Shown in pieces: positions 7,440 to 7,972 of a stretch of 7,972 nt of DNA (position 1 is its first letter; the number at the start of each line of letters is the position of its first letter). The stretch comes from Bacteroidales bacterium (lineage in GTDB: Bacteria; Bacteroidota; Bacteroidia; Bacteroidales; UBA932), in assembly GCA_017551425.1 (NCBI GenBank), contig JAFZLQ010000047.1:1-7972 (forward strand), written 5' to 3'. The position numbers and the translations under genes are program-made. The notes below the pieces were generated by a model. The model saw only the letters and a list, made by a program, of their open reading frames with translations, ran no database searches and was not told the origin of the DNA.

Positions 7440-7583
7440 TTAAACTTCTCCCCACTGGTCTTCGACGCCGGGGTCTATCATTTCGGATTCGGCAAGCATG
7501 GTATGCAGGCATATCGCGCATTCCGCTGCCTCTGGAGGGGTGTAGCATCTCTTTCTGGAGACGGCTTGGGGGTCAAAATACAT
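7440..7583 (-). CDS. Small 47-residue protein heading the lipoprotein/M6 operon
   Basis: A short gene encodes 47 residues, beginning MYFDPQAVSRKRCYTPPE and ending with an acidic tail (ESEMIDPGVEDQWGEV). It has no signal peptide or membrane segment, and four... three Cys residues are present: one near residue 13 and two in CAIC (22-25). The pattern (short basic N-terminus, a Y-x-P-P-E segment, a hydrophobic stretch ending in MLAESE, then an acidic, Trp-containing tail) resembles small proteins I recall encoded directly before fimbrillin-like genes in Bacteroidales. Their function is unknown. Support for translation: the ATG follows an A-rich leader (CTCAAAAAAATG), a TAnnTTTG promoter lies about 30 nt upstream, and the stop is 11 nt before the lipoprotein start. 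It could be a leader peptide, a small structural partner, or a peptide precursor; none is demonstrated. Confidence 0.68.
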   Translation of the reverse strand: MYFDPQAVSRKRCYTPPEAAECAICLHTMLAESEMIDPGVEDQWGEV

Positions 7584-7612
7584 TTTTTTGAGTTATTGTT
7601 GTACGTGAGGGA

Positions 7613-7643
7613 CAAAGTTACAAAAATTTACGCTTGAATTAAA
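7613..7643 (-). promoter_or_regulatory. Bacteroidetes-type promoter for the small gene/lipoprotein/M6 operon
   Basis: On the minus strand a -7 element TAACTTTG (7620-7613) fits the TAnnTTTG consensus of the Bacteroidetes primary sigma factor. Nineteen nt upstream is TTTA (7643-7640), a 3-of-4 match to the -33 TTTG. Transcription would begin near 7606, leaving about 22 nt of AT-rich leader before the ATG at 7583. Confidence 0.7.
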
Positions 7644-7648
7644 AAAAT

Positions 7649-7679
7649 TTTGGAGATATGAATTTTCGTTGTATATTTG
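7649..7679 (+). promoter_or_regulatory. Bacteroidetes-type promoter for tRNA-Gly
   Basis: A perfect pair: -33 TTTG (7649-7652) and -7 TATATTTG (7672-7679), with a 19-nt spacer as expected for this phylum. Transcription would start about 5-7 nt later, just before the mature tRNA 5' end at 7691, so the 5' leader would be very short. Confidence 0.8.
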
Positions 7680-7690
7680 CAGTCCCAATC

Positions 7691-7763
7691 GCGGAAATAG
7701 CTCAGTTGGTAGAGCGCAACCTTGCCAAGGTTGAGGTCGCGGGTCCGAATCCCGTTTTCCGCT
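7691..7763 (+). tRNA. tRNA-Gly (anticodon GCC)
   Basis: A full 73-nt cloverleaf can be folded by eye. The acceptor GCGGAAA pairs with TTTCCGC, the D arm is GCTC/GAGC around AGTTGGTA, and the anticodon arm is CAACC/GGTTG around TTGCCAA, giving anticodon GCC (glycine, codons GGC/GGT). The variable loop is AGGTC and the T arm GCGGG/CCCGT includes one G-T pair. The discriminator base is T, and CCA is not encoded (TCA follows), so CCA must be added after transcription. The T loop is TCCGAAT rather than the usual TTCGAAT, putting C at position 55. All stems pair, so the gene looks functional. Confidence 0.96.
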
Positions 7764-7769
7764 CAAAAC

Positions 7770-7806
7770 AAACGGCAGCCATTGTGGTTGCCGTTTCGTT
7801 TTTTTT
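7770..7806 (+). terminator. Intrinsic terminator after tRNA-Gly
   Basis: A 12-bp stem (AAACGGCAGCCA with TGGTTGCCGTTT, one G-T pair) with a 3-nt loop is followed by CG and eight T residues (7799-7806). It starts 6 nt after the tRNA and should end its transcript as a single-gene unit. Confidence 0.9.
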
Positions 7807-7816
7807 CTTATTTTTG
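7788..7816 (+). promoter_or_regulatory. Possible promoter for the right-edge gene
   Basis: TATTTTTG (7809-7816) fits the TAnnTTTG -7 consensus. A TTG at 7788-7790, inside the terminator stem, could be a weak -33 element with an 18-nt spacer. The start of transcription would be about 13 nt before the ATG at 7835. Because the region is T-rich from the terminator, a chance match is possible. Confidence 0.5.
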
Positions 7817-7834
7817 CAGCAAGACCACATAGTT

Positions 7835-7972
7835 ATGCTACACCGGGTACAACTCTGTCTTCTGTTGCTGAGGATTCCTCTGGCCATTGCCGCCAGGGAT
7901 AAAGCTGCAGACGTTTACCTGCTGTCTTCCCAAACGGACGCAAGCGAGTGGGACCAGCGTATGATGCAACCC
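7835..7972 (+). CDS. N-terminus of an exported protein of unknown function, truncated by the window edge
   Basis: An open frame of 46 codons runs to the window end without a stop. It begins MLHRVQLCLLLLRIPLAIAA, a basic then hydrophobic stretch ending in AIAA, which looks like a cleavable signal peptide. The mature start would read ARDKAADVYLLSSQTDASEW. I do not recognise the family, and the visible part is too short to assign one. Support for it being real comes from the upstream terminator and TAnnTTTG element, the signal-like N-terminus and the uninterrupted frame; the minus-strand frame over this region only overlaps the tRNA and terminator. Confidence 0.6.
   Translation, partial: MLHRVQLCLLLLRIPLAIAARDKAADVYLLSSQTDASEWDQRMMQP

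Noticed and set aside
7429..7548. Longer N-terminus for the fimbrillin-like lipoprotein
   Set aside because: It would place 40 basic residues before a clear signal peptide II and overlaps the small gene in another frame.
1..7972. CRISPR array, insertion sequence, integrase or tRNA-attached attachment-site duplication
   Set aside because: No repeated spacer-type units and no transposase or integrase motifs are seen. The tRNA 3' end is not duplicated within the window, so a mobile island cannot be supported here.

Overview
This GC-rich window looks like a chromosomal piece of a gut-type Bacteroidota, most likely order Bacteroidales. The evidence is lipoboxes on fimbrillin-like proteins, TAnnTTTG-type -7 promoter elements, mostly absent Shine-Dalgarno sites, and a PheS with a four-cysteine insert that I recall from Bacteroidetes. 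The high GC would suit an Alistipes/Rikenellaceae-like or related uncultured lineage, but genus is inference.

Layout: a plus-strand block (1-3877) holds the 3' part of pheS, a BadF/BcrA-type sugar kinase, and a fimbrillin-like/M64 metallopeptidase lipoprotein. The last two overlap by 4 nt (ATGA). A perfect 12-bp hairpin separates this block from a convergent minus-strand operon (7583 down to 3949). That operon encodes a 47-residue small protein (too short for routine ORF calling), a fimbrillin-like multidomain lipoprotein and a secreted M6 (immune inhibitor A-like) metalloprotease. A compact divergent promoter region then drives this operon leftward and a tRNA-Gly(GCC) rightward. The tRNA is followed by a strong intrinsic terminator, a possible new promoter, and the first 46 codons of an exported protein of unknown function that runs off the end.

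How the parts may work together: both arms end in an exported zinc metalloprotease, and both include a fimbrillin-type domain displayed from a lipoprotein. In the plus arm the domain is fused to the protease. In the minus arm it is a separate gene 6 nt upstream of the protease. A cell-surface system for degrading host or dietary (glyco)proteins, with a cytoplasmic amino-sugar kinase to use released sugar, is a reasonable inference but not shown by the sequence. The most noteworthy points are the fimbrillin-M64 fusion, its HExxGH (not HExxH) zinc motif, the unannotated small gene heading the M6 operon, and the shared divergent promoter.
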